A DNA stretch of 64,000 nucleotides from Pseudomonas syringae KCTC 12500 (lineage in GTDB: Bacteria; Pseudomonadota; Gammaproteobacteria; Pseudomonadales; Pseudomonadaceae). A program made the translations under genes and the position numbers. The DNA lies in contig NZ_AYTM02000002.1 of NCBI RefSeq assembly GCF_000507185.2, positions 3,879,501-3,943,500 of the forward strand. Reading direction: 5' to 3'. The notes under the pieces were generated by a model. That model did no database searches. It saw only the letters and a program-made list of their open reading frames with translations, and was not told the origin of the DNA. Shown in pieces: positions 37,785 to 48,090 of the stretch; the first letter of the stretch is position 1; each line of letters opens with the position of its first letter.

Positions 37785-37817
37785 ATAGTTGACTCTTTTA
37801 CTCGGGAATAGCATACT
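37785..37817 (+). promoter_or_regulatory. iscR promoter with type 1 IscR-binding-like site
   Basis: TTGACT (37789-37794) and CATACT (37812-37817) are separated by 17 bases. The -35 region is embedded in ATAGTTGACTCTTTTACTCG, resembling the type 1 site bound by [2Fe-2S]-IscR, which would give autorepression of the isc operon. Confidence 0.75.
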
Positions 37818-37849
37818 CGCTCTCATTCCGAACCTCTGCGGTATACGCC

Positions 37850-38341
37850 ATGCGACTGACTACTAAAGGCCGATACGCTGTAACAGCCATGCTTGACCTG
37901 GCGTTGCATGCGCAGAACGGGCCAGTGTCTCTGGCCGACATCTCCGAGCGGCAGGGTATTTCCCTGTCCTACCTCGAGCAGCTGTTCGCCAAGCTGCGTC
38001 GCGGCAATCTGGTTTCCAGTGTTCGTGGTCCGGGTGGTGGTTACCAGCTGTCGCGCGACATGAAAGGCATCCAGGTTGCTCAGGTTGTCGATGCAGTCAA
38101 TGAATCGGTCGATGCTACGCGGTGTCAGGGTCTGGGCGATTGCCACGCTGGCGATACCTGCCTGACCCATCACTTGTGGTGCGACCTGAGCCAGCAGATT
38201 CACGAATTTCTAAGCGGTATCAGCTTGGCGGATCTTGTCACTCGCCGTGAGGTACAAGAAGTCGCTCAGCGCCAGGATATGCGCCGTGGTCATAACCACA
38301 TGTCGCAACTGGGTAAGATCGAAACGTCCGCCGTCGAATGA
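37850..38341 (+). CDS. iscR: Iron-sulfur cluster regulator IscR
   Basis: IscR is an Rrf2-family repressor that senses Fe-S status. In 163 residues it has an N-terminal winged helix ([20 protein letters not shown]) and three cluster-binding cysteines with a His in [16 protein letters not shown] (near 91-107). It heads the operon iscR-iscS-iscU-iscA-hscB-hscA-fdx-iscX and sits behind a matching promoter. Confidence 0.97.
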   Translation: MRLTTKGRYAVTAMLDLALHAQNGPVSLADISERQGISLSYLEQLFAKLRRGNLVSSVRGPGGGYQLSRDMKGIQVAQVVDAVNESVDATRCQGLGDCHAGDTCLTHHLWCDLSQQIHEFLSGISLADLVTRREVQEVAQRQDMRRGHNHMSQLGKIETSAVE

Positions 38342-38385
38342 ACGCAGATGAATGAGCGGTGCGCCTGCCTGATAGGAGAGCTTCA

Positions 38386-39600
38386 ATGAAATTGCCAATT
38401 TACCTCGACTACTCCGCGACGACCCCGGTCGATCCGCGTGTCGCGCAGAAAATGATCGATTGCCTGACCGTCGAAGGAAACTTCGGCAACCCGGCCTCGC
38501 GCTCCCACGTCTTTGGCTGGAAAGCCGAAGAAGCGGTCGAGAATGCCCGTCGTCAGGTCGCTGATCTGGTCAGCGCCGATCCGCGCGAAATCGTCTGGAC
38601 CTCGGGTGCTACCGAATCCAACAACCTGGCTATCAAGGGTGTTGCGCATTTCTACGCCAGCAAAGGCAAGCACCTGATCACCTCCAAGGTTGAACACAAG
38701 GCTGTCCTCGACACCACTCGCCAGCTGGAACGCGAAGGTTTCGAAGTGACCTACATCGAGCCAGGTGAAGACGGTCTGATCACGCCTTCCATGATTGAGG
38801 CGGCACTGCGCGACGACACCATTCTGGTTTCGATCATGCATGTGAACAACGAGATCGGCACCATCAACGATATCGCCGCGATCGGTGAACTGACCCGCTC
38901 GCGCGGTGTGCTGTTCCACGTCGATGGCGCGCAGTCGACCGGCAAGGTTGAAATCGATCTGGCCAGCCTCAAGGTTGACCTGATGTCGTTCTCTGCACAC
39001 AAGACCTACGGCCCTAAAGGCATCGGCGCACTCTACGTCAGCCGCAAGCCTCGTGTTCGCCTTGAAGCGACCATGCACGGCGGTGGTCATGAGCGGGGCA
39101 TGCGTTCCGGCACCCTGGCGACTCACCAGATCGTCGGCATGGGCGAAGCATTCCGTATCGCCAAAGAAGAAATGGCTGCTGAAAACGTGCGCATCAAGGC
39201 ACTCAGCGATCGTTTCTTCAAACAGGTCGAAAATCTGGAAGAGCTGTACGTCAACGGCAGCCTGACTGCCCGCGTACCGCACAACCTGAACCTGAGCTTC
39301 AACTACGTCGAAGGCGAGTCGCTGATCATGGCGCTCAAGGATCTGGCGGTATCGTCCGGTTCGGCCTGTACCTCGGCGTCGCTTGAGCCTTCGTACGTGC
39401 TGCGTGCCCTGGGTCGCAACGATGAGCTGGCACACAGCTCGATTCGTTTCACCTTCGGCCGCTTCAGCACCGAAGAAGAAATCGATTACGCCGCGCAGAA
39501 GGTTTGCGAGGCGGTTACCCGGCTGCGCACACTGTCGCCGCTGTGGGACATGTTCAAAGACGGCGTCGACATCTCCAAGATCGAGTGGGCGGCGCACTAA
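38386..39600 (+). CDS. iscS: Cysteine desulfurase IscS
   Basis: IscS is a PLP enzyme that delivers sulfur from cysteine to IscU and to tRNA thiolation. The start at 38386 ([17 protein letters not shown]) gives 404 residues, the standard length; the frame to 38359 is an unneeded extension. The PLP lysine is in [17 protein letters not shown] (near 206) and the active-site Cys in [15 protein letters not shown] (near 328). Confidence 0.98.
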   Translation: MKLPIYLDYSATTPVDPRVAQKMIDCLTVEGNFGNPASRSHVFGWKAEEAVENARRQVADLVSADPREIVWTSGATESNNLAIKGVAHFYASKGKHLITSKVEHKAVLDTTRQLEREGFEVTYIEPGEDGLITPSMIEAALRDDTILVSIMHVNNEIGTINDIAAIGELTRSRGVLFHVDGAQSTGKVEIDLASLKVDLMSFSAHKTYGPKGIGALYVSRKPRVRLEATMHGGGHERGMRSGTLATHQIVGMGEAFRIAKEEMAAENVRIKALSDRFFKQVENLEELYVNGSLTARVPHNLNLSFNYVEGESLIMALKDLAVSSGSACTSASLEPSYVLRALGRNDELAHSSIRFTFGRFSTEEEIDYAAQKVCEAVTRLRTLSPLWDMFKDGVDISKIEWAAH

Positions 39601-39681
39601 TTTAAAGTCGCCTCCAATACAGGTCATGGGCAATTGCGCGTGACCTGCAGAGCGGCTCCCTGATGTGAGAGGAATAGAATC

Positions 39682-40068
39682 ATGGCTTACAGCGAAAAGG
39701 TCATCGACCACTACGAAAATCCACGTAACGTCGGCAAGATGAACGCGGAAGATCCTGATGTGGGCACCGGCATGGTCGGCGCTCCTGCGTGCGGCGACGT
39801 GATGCGCCTGCAGATCAAGGTCAACGAGCAGGGCGTTATCGAAGACGCCAAGTTCAAGACCTACGGCTGTGGTTCGGCCATTGCGTCCAGCTCCCTGGCG
39901 ACCGAGTGGATGAAAGGCAAGACTCTGGATGAAGCAGAGACCATCAAGAACACTCAACTGGCTGAAGAGCTGGCACTGCCGCCAGTGAAGATTCACTGCT
40001 CGGTACTCGCTGAAGATGCCATCAAGGCGGCCGTGCGCGACTACAAGCAGAAGAAAGGTCTGCTGTAA
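39682..40068 (+). CDS. iscU: Fe-S scaffold protein IscU
   Basis: This 128-residue scaffold for cluster assembly has the three conserved cysteines in GAPACGDVM, YGCGSAIASSS and HCSVLAEDA, and the HscA recognition motif LPPVK at about residue 99. Complete and highly conserved. Confidence 0.98.
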   Translation: MAYSEKVIDHYENPRNVGKMNAEDPDVGTGMVGAPACGDVMRLQIKVNEQGVIEDAKFKTYGCGSAIASSSLATEWMKGKTLDEAETIKNTQLAEELALPPVKIHCSVLAEDAIKAAVRDYKQKKGLL

Positions 40069-40139
40069 GCAGGCTTTTCAACAGAAGCTTGCGACAGAGT
40101 TAACTGCAACAGGCTAATGCAACAGGCTAAGGAGTTCCG

Positions 40140-40463
40140 ATGGCTATCAGCATGACAGAAGCTGCCGCTAACCACGTACGACGTTCCCTTGAGGGGCGCG
40201 GCAAGGGTGACGGCGTTCGTCTGGGTGTTCGCACCACAGGCTGTTCAGGTCTTGCCTATGTGCTCGAGTTCGTCGATGAGGCGGCCAGCGAAGACACCGT
40301 GTTTGAACTGCACGGCGTCAAGGTGATCATTGACCCGAAAAGTCTGGTCTATCTGGATGGCACCGAGCTCGACTTCGTGCGCGAAGGGTTGAACGAAGGC
40401 TTCAAGTTCAACAATCCCAACTCGCGCGGTGAGTGCGGCTGTGGCGAAAGCTTCAACGTCTGA
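40140..40463 (+). CDS. iscA: Fe-S assembly protein IscA
   Basis: This 107-residue A-type carrier has the cysteine motif [13 protein letters not shown] and the C-terminal CGCGESFNV. It transfers iron or clusters to apo-proteins, notably [4Fe-4S] targets. hscB starts ten bases after the stop. Confidence 0.97.
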   Translation: MAISMTEAAANHVRRSLEGRGKGDGVRLGVRTTGCSGLAYVLEFVDEAASEDTVFELHGVKVIIDPKSLVYLDGTELDFVREGLNEGFKFNNPNSRGECGCGESFNV

Positions 40464-40473
40464 GGCTTTTATT

Positions 40474-40995
40474 GTGGGTACTCCCTGTCACTTCGCCCTG
40501 TTCGACCTCAAGCCCGAGTTTCAGCTTGATCTTGACCAGTTGGCCACGCGTTACCGTGAGCTTGCGCGCAACGTGCATCCGGATCGTTTTGCGGATGCCC
40601 CCGAGCGTGAGCAGCGTGTGGCGCTGGAGCGCTCGGCCAGTCTCAACGAGGCCTATCAGACCCTGAAAAGCCCGCCGAAAAGGGCGCGTTATCTGCTGGC
40701 AATGAACGGCAACGAAGTGCCGCTCGAAGTCACGGTGCATGATCCCGAGTTTCTTCTGCAGCAGATGCAATTGCGCGAAGACCTCGAGGACTTGCAGGAC
40801 GAGGCCGATCTGGCCGGCGTTGCGACCTTCAAGCGTCAGCTCAAGATCGCTCAGGACGAACTGAACCAGAGCTTCGCAGCCTGTTGGAATGATGCTGCAC
40901 AACGCGAGCACGCTGAAAAGCTGATGCGGCGTATGCAGTTTCTCGACAAGCTCTCTCACGAAGTGCGCCAGTTAGAAGAGCGCCTCGACGATTAA
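40474..40995 (+). CDS. hscB: Fe-S co-chaperone HscB
   Basis: This J-domain protein brings IscU to the Hsp70 HscA. I start it at GTG 40474 ([15 protein letters not shown] follows), giving 173 residues as in P. aeruginosa; the longer frame from 40429 only overlaps iscA. The HPD motif is in [14 protein letters not shown], followed by the C-terminal three-helix bundle. Confidence 0.95.
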   Translation: MGTPCHFALFDLKPEFQLDLDQLATRYRELARNVHPDRFADAPEREQRVALERSASLNEAYQTLKSPPKRARYLLAMNGNEVPLEVTVHDPEFLLQQMQLREDLEDLQDEADLAGVATFKRQLKIAQDELNQSFAACWNDAAQREHAEKLMRRMQFLDKLSHEVRQLEERLDD

Positions 40996-41039
40996 CCCCG
41001 CGCGGCTTCTGCCGCGCGCCAGTGATTATTCTGAACAGC

Positions 41040-42902
41040 ATGGCTTTACTGCAGATCGCCGAACCCGGCCTGAGTCCTCAACCGCACCAGCGTCGTCTGG
41101 CTGTGGGTATCGACCTGGGCACTACCAATTCTCTGGTCGCTGCAGTACGCAGCGGCCTGTCCGAACCGCTGGCCGATGCAGAGGGGCAGGTAATTCTGCC
41201 TTCTGCCGTGCGCTATCACGCTGATCGTGTCGAAGTAGGGCAGTCAGCGAAGATCGCCGCCTCCCAGGACCCGTTCAATACCGTTCTTTCGGTCAAGCGT
41301 CTCATGGGGCGTGGTCTGACCGACGTCAAGCAACTGGGCGAGCAGCTGCCGTACCGGTTCGTCGGCGGTGAGTCGCACATGCCGTTCATCGACACCGTGC
41401 AGGGGCCGAAAAGCCCGGTCGAAGTGTCTGCCGACATCCTCAAGGTTCTGCGCCAGCGTGCAGAAGCCTCACTGGGTGGCGAGTTGGTAGGCGCGGTGAT
41501 CACCGTTCCCGCCTACTTCGATGATGCTCAGCGTCAGGCGACCAAGGACGCTGCCAGGCTGGCGGGCCTCAATGTACTGCGCCTGCTCAATGAGCCCACG
41601 GCTGCGGCGGTGGCCTACGGCCTGGATCAAAAGGCCGAAGGCGTGGTTGCCATCTACGACCTGGGCGGCGGAACCTTCGACATCTCTATCCTGCGCCTGA
41701 CCGGTGGTGTGTTTGAAGTACTGGCCACTGGCGGCGATACCGCTCTGGGTGGCGATGACTTCGATCATGCGATCGCCAGCTGGATTGTCACCGATGCCGG
41801 GCTGTCTGCCGATATCGACCCTTCTGCGCAACGCAGCCTGCTGCAGGCTGCCTGCTCGGCCAAGGAAGCGCTGACTGACGCCGAGTCTGTCGAGGTCGCC
41901 TACGGTGAGTGGCGTGGCACGCTGACTCGCGAGGCACTCAATGCGCTGATCGAACCTATGGTTGCGCGCAGCCTCAAGGCCTGTCGCCGAGCAGTACGTG
42001 ATACCGGTATCGAGCTTGAAGAAGTCGAGGCGGTGGTCATGGTCGGCGGTTCGACCCGTGTTCCACGCGTGCGCGAAGCGGTGGCCGAGCTGTTCGGTCG
42101 TCAGCCGTTGACCGAGATCGACCCGGATCAAGTGGTGGCCATCGGGGCTGCGATCCAGGCCGATACTCTGGCCGGCAACAAGCGTGACGGTGGCGAACTG
42201 CTGCTCCTCGATGTGATTCCGCTCTCGCTGGGGCTGGAAACCATGGGCGGGCTGATGGAGAAGGTCATTCCGCGCAACACCACCATTCCTGTGGCACGTG
42301 GTCAGGAATTCACCACGTACAAGGATGGCCAGACGGCCATGAAGATTCATGTCCTGCAGGGCGAGCGTGAATTGATCAGCGACTGTCGTTCGCTGGCGCG
42401 CTTCGAACTGCGTGGCATCCCGCCGATGGTCGCGGGTGCGGCAAAGATTCGTGTCACCTTCCAGGTCGATGCAGACGGTTTGCTCAGCGTTTCGGCGCGT
42501 GAAATGGGCTCGGGTATCGAGTCGAGCATTCAGGTCAAGCCGTCCTACGGGCTGACCGATGACGAGGTCACTCGTATGCTCAAGGATTCCTTCGAGTATG
42601 CCGGCGACGACAAGGTCGCTCGTGTGCTGCGTGAGCATCAGGTTGATGCCGAGCGCCTGCTCGAAGCTGTTCAGGGTGCCCTGGACGCCGATGGCGAGCG
42701 TCTTCTCGACGAAGAAGAGCGCCTGGTTATCAACCTGCAGATGGACGAACTCCGTGAACTGATGCAAGGCACCGATGGTTATGCCATCGAGCAGCAGGCC
42801 AAGCGTCTGTCGCAGGTGACCGATGCATTTGCTGCCCGACGCCTAGATTCGACGGTAAAAGCCGCACTGGCCGGGCGCAACTTGAATGAGATTGAGGAAT
42901 AA
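41040..42902 (+). CDS. hscA: Hsp70-type chaperone HscA
   Basis: HscA uses ATP hydrolysis to release clusters from IscU. The ATG at 41040 ([16 protein letters not shown]) gives 620 residues; the upstream extension MIILNS is discarded. The ATPase domain shows [31 protein letters not shown] and [16 protein letters not shown], followed by the substrate-binding domain and helical lid. Confidence 0.97.
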   Translation: MALLQIAEPGLSPQPHQRRLAVGIDLGTTNSLVAAVRSGLSEPLADAEGQVILPSAVRYHADRVEVGQSAKIAASQDPFNTVLSVKRLMGRGLTDVKQLGEQLPYRFVGGESHMPFIDTVQGPKSPVEVSADILKVLRQRAEASLGGELVGAVITVPAYFDDAQRQATKDAARLAGLNVLRLLNEPTAAAVAYGLDQKAEGVVAIYDLGGGTFDISILRLTGGVFEVLATGGDTALGGDDFDHAIASWIVTDAGLSADIDPSAQRSLLQAACSAKEALTDAESVEVAYGEWRGTLTREALNALIEPMVARSLKACRRAVRDTGIELEEVEAVVMVGGSTRVPRVREAVAELFGRQPLTEIDPDQVVAIGAAIQADTLAGNKRDGGELLLLDVIPLSLGLETMGGLMEKVIPRNTTIPVARGQEFTTYKDGQTAMKIHVLQGERELISDCRSLARFELRGIPPMVAGAAKIRVTFQVDADGLLSVSAREMGSGIESSIQVKPSYGLTDDEVTRMLKDSFEYAGDDKVARVLREHQVDAERLLEAVQGALDADGERLLDEEERLVINLQMDELRELMQGTDGYAIEQQAKRLSQVTDAFAARRLDSTVKAALAGRNLNEIEE

Positions 42903-42905
42903 CTG

Positions 42906-43247
42906 ATGCCGCAGGTAATTTTTCTGCCCCACGCCGAGCATTGCCCGGACGGGCTGGTTGTAGAAGTGGAGCCCGGCACGTCTATTCTCGACATTGCCCA
43001 CGAGCACCACATCGAGATTGAAAGCGCCTGTGGTGGCGTGTGTGCGTGCACTACCTGCCATTGCGTCATTCGCGAAGGGTTCAATTCGCTGAATGAAGCC
43101 GATGAGCTGGAAGAAGACATGCTCGACAAGGCGTGGGGGCTGGAGCCGCAGTCGCGTCTGTCCTGTCAGGCCATTGTCGGCAACGAAGACCTCACGGTCG
43201 AAATACCCAAGTATTCGCTCAACCACGCCGCTGAAGCGCCGCACTGA
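42906..43247 (+). CDS. fdx: ISC-type [2Fe-2S] ferredoxin Fdx
   Basis: This 113-residue ferredoxin supplies electrons to the ISC assembly reaction. Cluster ligands are in ACGGVCACTTCHCVI (three Cys) and RLSCQAI (fourth). It starts three bases after hscA. Confidence 0.97.
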   Translation: MPQVIFLPHAEHCPDGLVVEVEPGTSILDIAHEHHIEIESACGGVCACTTCHCVIREGFNSLNEADELEEDMLDKAWGLEPQSRLSCQAIVGNEDLTVEIPKYSLNHAAEAPH

Positions 43248-43261
43248 TTCAAGGATTGCTC

Positions 43262-43462
43262 ATGAGTCTCAAATGGGTTGATGTGCAGGAAATCGCCATC
43301 CAGCTGGCTGAAAGCCACCCGGAAGTAAATCCGCTCACCGTGAGCTTCCCCAGGTTACGTGGTCTGGTCATGGCCTTGCCTGAATTCGATGACCATCCGG
43401 ACCGCAGCGGGGAAAAGGTCCTGGAAGCGATCCAGACATTGTGGATCGAAGAGCTGGATTGA
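43262..43462 (+). CDS. iscX: Fe-S assembly protein IscX
   Basis: This acidic 66-residue protein (MSLKWVDVQEIAIQLAESHP, C-terminus WIEELD) binds IscS and iron and tunes the rate of cluster assembly. The ATG at 43262 is used; a TTG two codons upstream is unlikely. It is the last gene of the isc operon and is followed by a terminator hairpin. Confidence 0.95.
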   Translation: MSLKWVDVQEIAIQLAESHPEVNPLTVSFPRLRGLVMALPEFDDHPDRSGEKVLEAIQTLWIEELD

Positions 43463-43497
43463 CGTTCAGTAACGCGCGCAGTTAGGCAATACACCAG

Positions 43498-43523
43498 AAC
43501 CCGCGTATAATTCGCGGGTTTAA
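43498..43523 (+). terminator. Terminator of the isc operon with an embedded TATAAT
   Basis: AACCCGCG (43498-43505) and CGCGGGTT (43513-43520) form an 8-bp stem followed by a short T-rich stretch. The loop TATAATT contains a consensus -10 box that may belong to the ndk promoter. Confidence 0.7.
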
Positions 43524-43558
43524 TTTTTCGCTTCAATCACTGCTTCTGGAGTTTCACC

Positions 43559-43984
43559 ATGGCTGTTCAACGTACTTTCTCCATCATCAAGCCTGACGCC
43601 GTTGCCAAGAACGTAATCGGCGAGATCACCACTCGTTTCGAAAAAGCCGGTCTTCGCGTTGTCGCTTCCAAGCTGAAGCAACTGTCCAAGGCCGAAGCTG
43701 AAGGTTTCTACGCTGAGCACAGCGCTCGCGGTTTCTTCGGCGACCTGGTTGCTTTCATGATCTCCGGTCCGGTTGTCGTTCAGGTTCTGGAAGGCGAAAA
43801 CGCTATCGCTCTGAACCGTGAGCTGATGGGCGCTACCAACCCTAAAGAAGCAGCTGCCGGCACCATCCGTGCTGATTTCGCTGATTCCATCGACGCCAAC
43901 GCTGTTCACGGCTCCGATTCCGAAGCAGCCGCCGCTCGCGAAATCTCGTACTTCTTCGCAGCTACCGAAGTAACCGCTCGCTAA
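43559..43984 (+). CDS. ndk: Nucleoside diphosphate kinase Ndk
   Basis: This 141-residue kinase balances NTP and dNTP pools by phosphate exchange through a catalytic histidine, seen in [10 protein letters not shown] near residue 117. The N-terminus [14 protein letters not shown] is the family signature. It lies between the isc operon and rlmN. Confidence 0.97.
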   Translation: MAVQRTFSIIKPDAVAKNVIGEITTRFEKAGLRVVASKLKQLSKAEAEGFYAEHSARGFFGDLVAFMISGPVVVQVLEGENAIALNRELMGATNPKEAAAGTIRADFADSIDANAVHGSDSEAAAAREISYFFAATEVTAR

Positions 43985-44017
43985 GTCATTTTTGACTGAC
44001 GAGTGAAGGGTGAATTC

Positions 44018-45166
44018 ATGATTGCATCGACTGGTAAAACCAACCTGCTGGGGCTGACTCAACAGGAAATGGAGAAATTCTTCGACTCTATCGGGGAGAA
44101 GCGCTTCCGTGCCGGTCAGGTCATGAAGTGGATTCACCACTTCGGCGTCGACGATTTCGACGCGATGACGAACGTCAGCAAGGCCTTGCGCGAAAAGCTC
44201 AAGGCCTGTGCTGAAGTTCGCGGTCCTGAAGTGGTCAGCGAGGACATCTCCAGCGACGGCACCCGTAAATGGGTGGTGCGCGTAGAGTCCGGCAGCTGTG
44301 TCGAGACCGTCTATATCCCGCAGGGCAAGCGCGGCACCTTGTGTGTTTCGTCCCAGGCGGGCTGTGCTCTGGATTGCAGTTTCTGCTCCACGGGCAAGCA
44401 AGGCTTCAACAGCAACCTCACCGCCGCCGAAGTCATCGGTCAGGTGTGGATTGCCAACAAATCCTTTGGCAGCGTCCCGGCGACCGTCGACCGTGCCATC
44501 ACCAACGTGGTGATGATGGGCATGGGTGAGCCGCTGCTGAACTTCGACAATGTCATTGCCGCCATGCATCTGATGATGGATGACCTGGGGTATGGCATTT
44601 CCAAACGCCGGGTGACCTTGTCCACTTCCGGTGTGGTACCGATGATCGATGAGCTTTCCAAGCACATCGACGTATCCCTGGCCTTGTCGCTGCACGCACC
44701 TAACGATGCGCTGCGCAACCAGTTGGTGCCGCTCAACAAGAAATACCCGTTGAAAGTGCTTCTCGAGTCCTGCCGTCGCTACATGTCCAGTCTGGGCGAA
44801 AAACGTGTGCTCACCATCGAGTACACCATGCTCAAGGACATCAACGACAAGGTAGAGCACGCGGTCGAGATGATCGAACTGCTCAAGGACACGCCTTGCA
44901 AGATCAACCTGATCCCGTTCAACCCGTTTCCGCACTCCGGTTACGAGCGTCCCAGCAATAACGCGATACGTCGTTTTCAGGACCTGTTGCATCAGGCCGG
45001 TTATAACGTCACTGTGCGTACCACACGTGGTGAGGACATCGATGCTGCATGCGGCCAACTGGTCGGGCAGGTGATGGACCGCACACGTCGTAGCGAACGC
45101 TATATAGCCGTGCGTGAGTTGAGCGCCGAGGTCGATGCGGCCCCTGTCGCGGTGACTCGAACCTGA
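44018..45166 (+). CDS. rlmN: Dual-specificity RNA methyltransferase RlmN
   Basis: This radical-SAM enzyme makes 2-methyladenosine at 23S rRNA A2503 and tRNA A37. The ATG at 44018 ([15 protein letters not shown], 382 residues) matches relatives; the frame from 44003 is an extension. The [4Fe-4S]-binding [14 protein letters not shown] is near 108-121, and the methyl-carrying cysteine is in the C-terminal [13 protein letters not shown]. Confidence 0.97.
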   Translation: MIASTGKTNLLGLTQQEMEKFFDSIGEKRFRAGQVMKWIHHFGVDDFDAMTNVSKALREKLKACAEVRGPEVVSEDISSDGTRKWVVRVESGSCVETVYIPQGKRGTLCVSSQAGCALDCSFCSTGKQGFNSNLTAAEVIGQVWIANKSFGSVPATVDRAITNVVMMGMGEPLLNFDNVIAAMHLMMDDLGYGISKRRVTLSTSGVVPMIDELSKHIDVSLALSLHAPNDALRNQLVPLNKKYPLKVLLESCRRYMSSLGEKRVLTIEYTMLKDINDKVEHAVEMIELLKDTPCKINLIPFNPFPHSGYERPSNNAIRRFQDLLHQAGYNVTVRTTRGEDIDAACGQLVGQVMDRTRRSERYIAVRELSAEVDAAPVAVTRT

Positions 45167-45192
45167 CTGCGAACCTGATCGAGAGAGACCCC

Positions 45193-45951
45193 ATGCCTGT
45201 GCGTGCCTCGCTGCTGCTCTGTGTTGTCGTTTTGCTGACAGCGTGCGTATCCACCGGCAATGTCAACCCGCTGACGACGGCCCAGGGGCGCGAGGAAGCG
45301 CGCAAGGCTTACGTTCAACTGGGGCTGGGTTATTTTCAGCAGGGCCAGACCGAGCGAGCCAAGGTTCCGCTGAAAAAGGCGCTGGAACTCGACAACTCGG
45401 ATGCACAGGCCAACGCCGCGCTGGCCCTGGTGTTCCAGACAGAGATGGAGCCAGAGCTGGCCGAGCAGTACTTTCGCAAGGCGTTGGCCGCCAGCAATAA
45501 CGAAACACGCATCGTCAACAATTACGGCAGTTTTCTGTTCGAACAAAAGCGTTACAAGGAAGCCTACGAGCGTTTTGAACAGGCGGCTGCTGACAACCTG
45601 TATCCTGAGCGGTCACGGGTTTTTGAAAGCCTGGGCATGACCTCGCTGAAACTGGGCAACCGCGAGCAGGCTCGCGAGCATTTTACCAAGGCATTGCGCC
45701 TGGACCGTCAGTTGCCGTTATCCTTGCTGGAAATGGCTCAGCTGTCCTACGAAGACAAGCAATATGTGCCGGCGCGTGACTATTACGACCGTTTTAGCCA
45801 GCTCAGCGAGCAAAATGCACGTAGTCTATTGCTCGGTACACGGCTGGCGAAGATATATGATGATCGTAACAAGGCGGCCAGCTTTGGCCTGCTGTTGAAA
45901 AGACTCTATCCCGGTACGCCGGAATATCAGCAATACCTGTCGGAGCAATGA
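45193..45951 (+). CDS. pilW: Type IV pilus biogenesis lipoprotein PilW/PilF
   Basis: This 252-residue outer-membrane lipoprotein has lipobox VLLTAC (Cys near 18) and tandem TPR repeats (about 35-245, for example YVQLGLGYFQQGQTERAKVP). In P. aeruginosa the homologue PilF directs assembly of the PilQ secretin. It overlaps the rodZ start by four bases. Confidence 0.92.
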   Translation: MPVRASLLLCVVVLLTACVSTGNVNPLTTAQGREEARKAYVQLGLGYFQQGQTERAKVPLKKALELDNSDAQANAALALVFQTEMEPELAEQYFRKALAASNNETRIVNNYGSFLFEQKRYKEAYERFEQAAADNLYPERSRVFESLGMTSLKLGNREQAREHFTKALRLDRQLPLSLLEMAQLSYEDKQYVPARDYYDRFSQLSEQNARSLLLGTRLAKIYDDRNKAASFGLLLKRLYPGTPEYQQYLSEQ

Positions 45952-46955
45952 TGAAAGCGGCGCATCCCGAAGTTGTAGCAACCAATCGCGTGAATCCTGG
46001 AGAAACCCTGCGCCAGGCCCGCGAGAGCAGGAGCTGGTCGCTGCCAGATGTGGCCTTGAGACTCAATCTCACCGTGACCTCCCTGACCAATCTGGAGAAC
46101 GGCCAGTTTGAAAAGCTGCCTGGGCATACGTTTGCCAGGGGCTACGTGCGTGCCTACGCCAAACTGCTTGAGCTTGATCAGGCGGCGCTGGTCGAACAGT
46201 TCGACCAGTTCACCGGCACTGACGGTAAAGGCAGTTCGGTTCATGCGCTGGGCCGTATCGAAGAGCCGGTCAGGCTGTCGCACAACATTCTGCGTATCGT
46301 CAGCCTGCTGTTGCTGGTGATTCTGGTTGGCGGTGGTTTCTTCTGGTGGCAGGATCAGGCGACCTTGCGCGGCAAGGATCAGTCCGGGCTGAACATGGAG
46401 CACGTCGAAGTCGAAAGCGCTGACGGCACCACGCAGATTCACCCGCTTGACGAACCGGACGAGCCTGCTGTGGCTGAAACGCCTGCCTCCGGACAAACCT
46501 CCTTGCCGTTGAATACCGGTGCGCCTGCCAGTGAGGCGCCAGCAGCTGCGCCTGCGGCCCCGGCTTCCAGCGTCACCAGTCACGCAACCGCACAACCGCA
46601 GACACCTGCTGCCGCTACGCCGCCGGCGAGCGCGCCTCAGGCCCCCGTTGCTGCGCCGAACGTGCCGTCGATGCCGGCTGCACCTGCCGAGCAGCCGGCG
46701 CCTGTCGTAGCGGGTGCCGGTCAGGTGACCGTCCAGTTCGTTGCCGACTGCTGGACCCAGGTCACTGACGGGAACGGCAAGGTGCTGGTCAGCGGCCTCA
46801 AGCGCAAGGGCGAGAGTCTGGACGTCAACGGCAAGCCGCCGTTGACCCTGCGTCTGGGTTACGCGCGTGGTGCGCAGGTCAGCTACAACGGTCAGCCTGT
46901 GGATGTAGCACCTTTTACCAGCGGCGAAACTGCTCGCCTGAAGCTAGGGCAATAA
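45948..46955 (+). CDS. rodZ: Cell-shape/cytoskeletal protein RodZ
   Basis: RodZ links MreB to the envelope. The 335-residue protein has an N-terminal helix-turn-helix (about 18-85, ETLRQARESRSWSLPDVALR), one membrane helix (about 110-130, ILRIVSLLLLVILVGGGFFW), a Pro/Ala-rich linker (about 155-250) and a periplasmic DUF4115 domain. ATG codons at 45948 and 45951 are both possible. ispG follows after three bases. Confidence 0.93.
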   Translation: MMKAAHPEVVATNRVNPGETLRQARESRSWSLPDVALRLNLTVTSLTNLENGQFEKLPGHTFARGYVRAYAKLLELDQAALVEQFDQFTGTDGKGSSVHALGRIEEPVRLSHNILRIVSLLLLVILVGGGFFWWQDQATLRGKDQSGLNMEHVEVESADGTTQIHPLDEPDEPAVAETPASGQTSLPLNTGAPASEAPAAAPAAPASSVTSHATAQPQTPAAATPPASAPQAPVAAPNVPSMPAAPAEQPAPVVAGAGQVTVQFVADCWTQVTDGNGKVLVSGLKRKGESLDVNGKPPLTLRLGYARGAQVSYNGQPVDVAPFTSGETARLKLGQ

Positions 46956-46958
46956 GTC

Positions 46959-48068
46959 ATGCACGGCGAATCTCCAATCAAGCGTCGCGAATCCCGGAAA
47001 ATATGGGTCGGTTCCGTACCTGTCGGCGGTGATGCGCCGATCGCGGTGCAGAGCATGACCAACAGTGATACCAACGATGTCGCCGCTACCGTGGCACAGA
47101 TCAATCGTCTCGAAGCGGCAGGTGTCGACATCGTGCGTGTTTCGGTGCCGGACATGGACGCTGCCGAAGCATTCGGCCGCATCAAGCAACTGGTCAAGGT
47201 GCCGCTGGTCGCCGACATTCACTTCGATCACCGCATCGCCTTGCGTGTGGCGGAGCTGGGCGTCGACTGTCTGCGTATCAACCCGGGCAACATCGGTCGT
47301 GAAGACCGTGTGCGGGCCGTGGTCGATGCTGCGCGTGATCGCGGCATCCCGATCCGTATCGGCGTCAATGCCGGTTCGCTGGAAAAAGACCTGCAGAAGA
47401 AGTACGGCGAGCCCACGCCAGAGGCTCTGGTAGAGTCTGCGCTGCGCCATGTCGAGCACCTGGAGCGCCTGAACTTTCAGGACTTCAAGGTCAGCGTCAA
47501 GGCTTCCGATGTGTTCATGGCGGTCGCTGCCTATCGGCTGCTGGCCAAAGAGATCGTTCAGCCGCTGCACCTGGGCATCACCGAAGCCGGTGGCTTGCGT
47601 TCGGGTACGGTGAAATCGGCTGTCGGTCTCGGTATGCTGCTTGCCGAAGGAATTGGCGATACTATCCGCATCTCGCTGGCGGCTGACCCGGTCGAGGAAG
47701 TGAAGGTCGGGTACGACATTCTCAAATCGTTGCGCCTTCGTTCGCGTGGAATCAACTTCATCGCCTGCCCGAGCTGCTCGCGGCAGAACTTCGATGTGGT
47801 CAAGACCATGAACGAGCTGGAAGGTCGACTCGAGGATTTGCTGGTTCCGCTCGATGTCGCGGTCATCGGTTGTGTGGTCAATGGTCCGGGCGAAGCCAAA
47901 GAGGCGCATATCGGCCTGACCGGTGGCACGCCGAACCTGATCTACATCGACGGCAAACCCGCGCAGAAACTGACCAATGACAATCTCGTGAATGAGCTGG
48001 AACGCTTGATTCGCGAGAAAGCGGCTGAAAAAGCCGAAGCCGACGCCTCGGTCATCGTGCGCGGCTAA
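46959..48068 (+). CDS. ispG: 4-hydroxy-3-methylbut-2-en-1-yl diphosphate synthase IspG
   Basis: This enzyme of the MEP isoprenoid pathway uses a [4Fe-4S] cluster. The 369-residue protein has ligands in [11 protein letters not shown] and the Cys of [16 protein letters not shown], with substrate-binding [20 protein letters not shown] near the N-terminus. Standard length and neighbours (rodZ, hisS). Confidence 0.97.
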   Translation: MHGESPIKRRESRKIWVGSVPVGGDAPIAVQSMTNSDTNDVAATVAQINRLEAAGVDIVRVSVPDMDAAEAFGRIKQLVKVPLVADIHFDHRIALRVAELGVDCLRINPGNIGREDRVRAVVDAARDRGIPIRIGVNAGSLEKDLQKKYGEPTPEALVESALRHVEHLERLNFQDFKVSVKASDVFMAVAAYRLLAKEIVQPLHLGITEAGGLRSGTVKSAVGLGMLLAEGIGDTIRISLAADPVEEVKVGYDILKSLRLRSRGINFIACPSCSRQNFDVVKTMNELEGRLEDLLVPLDVAVIGCVVNGPGEAKEAHIGLTGGTPNLIYIDGKPAQKLTNDNLVNELERLIREKAAEKAEADASVIVRG

Positions 48069-48090
48069 CCCGGATTGCTAAGGATTTTCT

